From Antarctobacter aquimaris (GTDB taxonomy: Bacteria; Pseudomonadota; Alphaproteobacteria; Rhodobacterales; Rhodobacteraceae), in NCBI RefSeq assembly GCF_900184945.1, contig NZ_FXYF01000006.1:186001-250000 (forward strand): a DNA stretch of 64,000 bases. The letters run 5' to 3'. Each line of letters starts with the position of its first letter. The first letter of the stretch is position 1. Both the position numbers and the translations under genes were made by a program. The notes beneath the pieces are model-generated. The model was not told the origin of the DNA and searched no databases. It worked only from the letters and a program-made list of their open reading frames with translations. Below are positions 62,872-64,000 of this stretch, piece after piece.

Positions 62872-63297
62872 TCAGCGGCTGGCCTGGATCGACTCGAGGT
62901 ATTCCGCCAGCGCCACCAGCTTGCGCGGCGTCGGCGTCTGCTTGCCGTCGCCGCTGTCATAGGGCACCAGGTCGCCTTCCAGCAGCGCCCCGAATTCCGG
63001 CATCCCAGGCCCGGCCAGGTCCGACCGCGCATAGCCGTCGATGATCGACATCATCTTGGCGCGCGGAAAGCTGTTGCCGTGCCGCACCTTGATCAGCGTC
63101 AGGTCCTTGGGCGCCGTCTTCATCGCCCGCGCCATCGGCCCGTTGCCCTTGGCGTTCTCGCCGTGGCAGACCGCACAGTTCGCCATGAACAGCGCCCGCC
63201 CGTCCTGCGGCCCGGGCATCGTCTCGGCCTTTTGGGTGGTCTCGAGGCATCCCGACACTGCCAGCGCCGCGACCAGCCCCATCCCGATCTTCCACAT
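62872..63297 (-). CDS. Lipoprotein c-type cytochrome, copy 1
   Basis: The 141-residue protein has a lipoprotein signal (LAVSGC, Cys near residue 17) and a single CAVCHG haem site, with a probable Met ligand in GMPEFGALLEG. The C-terminal TPRKLVALAEYLES helix is common in small monoheme cytochromes. It is a paralogue of the next gene. An in-frame GTG directly precedes the chosen ATG. Confidence 0.88.
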   Translation of the reverse strand: MWKIGMGLVAALAVSGCLETTQKAETMPGPQDGRALFMANCAVCHGENAKGNGPMARAMKTAPKDLTLIKVRHGNSFPRAKMMSIIDGYARSDLAGPGMPEFGALLEGDLVPYDSGDGKQTPTPRKLVALAEYLESIQASR

Positions 63298-63366
63298 CAC
63301 AGTTTTCCCGCTCCTGCCTCTGTTTCGCGCTTTCTGCGCTGAAATCCACCCGGCGGCAAGCCGCCC

Positions 63367-63840
63367 TCAGCCGTCCGAGACCCCGTCCGCCTGAAGGCTC
63401 TCGACATAGGTGACCACGTCCAGCAGCCCCTTGGGCGTCATGATGATCTCCCCCTTGGGCGAGCGCCACTCGACCACCGGGCCGGACAGCTGTCGCTCGA
63501 ACTCGGGCATTGATCCGCGGTGGAACTTGCCGGGGTAGCCATGCACGGTCTCCAGCACCAGCTCGGCCGGAAAGACCCCTCCATGGGCAAGGGTCAGGGC
63601 GGTCAGGTCGGGCACCGCGATCGGCAGGTCGCCCGCCGCGATGCCGTCGCCCTGCCCGCTGGCCCCGTGGCAGTGCGCGCAGTTGTCGGCGTAGGCCCGT
63701 GCTCCGGGATGCTCCGCCTCCTCGACCGCCGGCCGCAACGGGTTGAACCAGGCCCGGCTGGCATCCTCCTGCTTGGCCCAGAAGGGCGCGCAGGCGGTCG
63801 CCGTCACCAGCGCCGCCAGGGCCAAGGTTGTCCTGATCAT
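63367..63840 (-). CDS. Lipoprotein c-type cytochrome, copy 2
   Basis: The 157-residue protein has a lipoprotein signal (AALVTATAC) and one CAHCHG haem site, with a Met region SMPEFERQL. It shares the haem region, the DLT-x-HG segment, the MPEF block and the final V-YVESLQ helix with the neighbouring cytochrome, indicating duplication. The pair may pass electrons in the periplasm to an oxidase or another acceptor not in the window. Confidence 0.88.
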   Translation of the reverse strand: MIRTTLALAALVTATACAPFWAKQEDASRAWFNPLRPAVEEAEHPGARAYADNCAHCHGASGQGDGIAAGDLPIAVPDLTALTLAHGGVFPAELVLETVHGYPGKFHRGSMPEFERQLSGPVVEWRSPKGEIIMTPKGLLDVVTYVESLQADGVSDG

Positions 63841-63976
63841 GTCCTGCTCCTTTCCTTGTCTTGCCTTTCCGTCCGCGCGGGGCGGCCTGTCGCCCCCGGG
63901 TCCCGCTCCCGCCTGGAAGGGGTGACAGCCGCCTGCGCCGCAGTCATAGTCGCGCCGAACACTGGAAAGGCCCCTC

Positions 63977-64000
63977 ATGCTTGATCCTGCCACCGCACAG
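63977..64000 (+). CDS. Start of a gene cut by the right window edge
   Basis: An ATG at 63977 opens a + strand frame MLDPATAQ that runs off the window. GGAAAGG upstream at 13 to 7 bases is a plausible ribosome site. Only eight codons are visible, so no identity is offered. Confidence 0.35.

Overview
The window is a chromosomal segment of a high-GC alphaproteobacterium, most likely a member of the Rhodobacterales (Roseobacter group). The case rests on several things: the tad/cpa pilus locus with an OmpA-like lipoprotein in place of CpaD, the hisD / UPF0262 / low-molecular-weight phosphatase / infA / maf / RNase E-G / yacG block, a ribB whose C-terminal GTP cyclohydrolase II-like half has lost its cysteines, the CtrA-clade style Flp pilins, and Rhodobacteraceae-type intergenic motifs. 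No CRISPR array, prophage, transposase or rRNA operon is visible.

Layout. 1-6434: thrC (5' truncated by the window edge), an M16 peptidase, two small enzymes, an FAD-linked dehydrogenase and a lytic transglycosylase. 6790-19892: a Tad (tight adherence) type IVc pilus locus with three tandem Flp pilins, cpaB, secretin cpaC, an OmpA-domain lipoprotein, cpaE, cpaF, tadB, tadC, two TPR lipoproteins, a TadV-type prepilin peptidase and an AAA ATPase. No tadE/F/G minor pilins lie inside the window. 19966-30161: an AbrB-type membrane protein, tRNA-Met, pseudoazurin, an ABC transporter / lipocalin-like operon, tex, a six-copy 27-bp repeat array and a Gfo/Idh/MocA oxidoreductase. 30608-35925: glutaminase and a two-gene RND efflux system.

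36115-44283 is the most unusual part. A pentaheme cytochrome c is divergent from a complete but modified nqrABCDEF-apbE-nqrM-CBS operon. NqrC keeps its flavinylation motif and NqrD, NqrE and NqrF keep their iron-sulfur cysteines. NqrB is only 258 residues and lacks the internal segment that carries the covalent FMN threonine of ordinary NqrB. This could be an Nqr-derived electron-transfer complex that hands electrons to a periplasmic multiheme cytochrome rather than by the normal NqrB route (inference).

44293-50567: a GNAT enzyme, small conserved proteins, mmcB, a probable 6S RNA with its own promoter, a pair of paralogous small membrane proteins, ribB-ribH-nusB, rlmB, and a divergent tRNA with a GUA anticodon and a canonical promoter. 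50568-51700 is an AT-richer stretch with three small genes, including a SWIM-type zinc-finger protein, and looks acquired. 51708-54801 is a zinc uptake regulon (znuBC-zur divergent from znuA, with two Zur-box-like palindromes between). 54806-62739 holds pxpA, yacG, RNase E/G, maf, infA, a nitrilase-family hydrolase, a phosphatase, UPF0262, arsC and hisD. 62872-63840 holds two related lipoprotein cytochromes c, and a gene of unknown identity begins at the right edge.

All calls are from reading the sequence and recalled family features; no database search was run.
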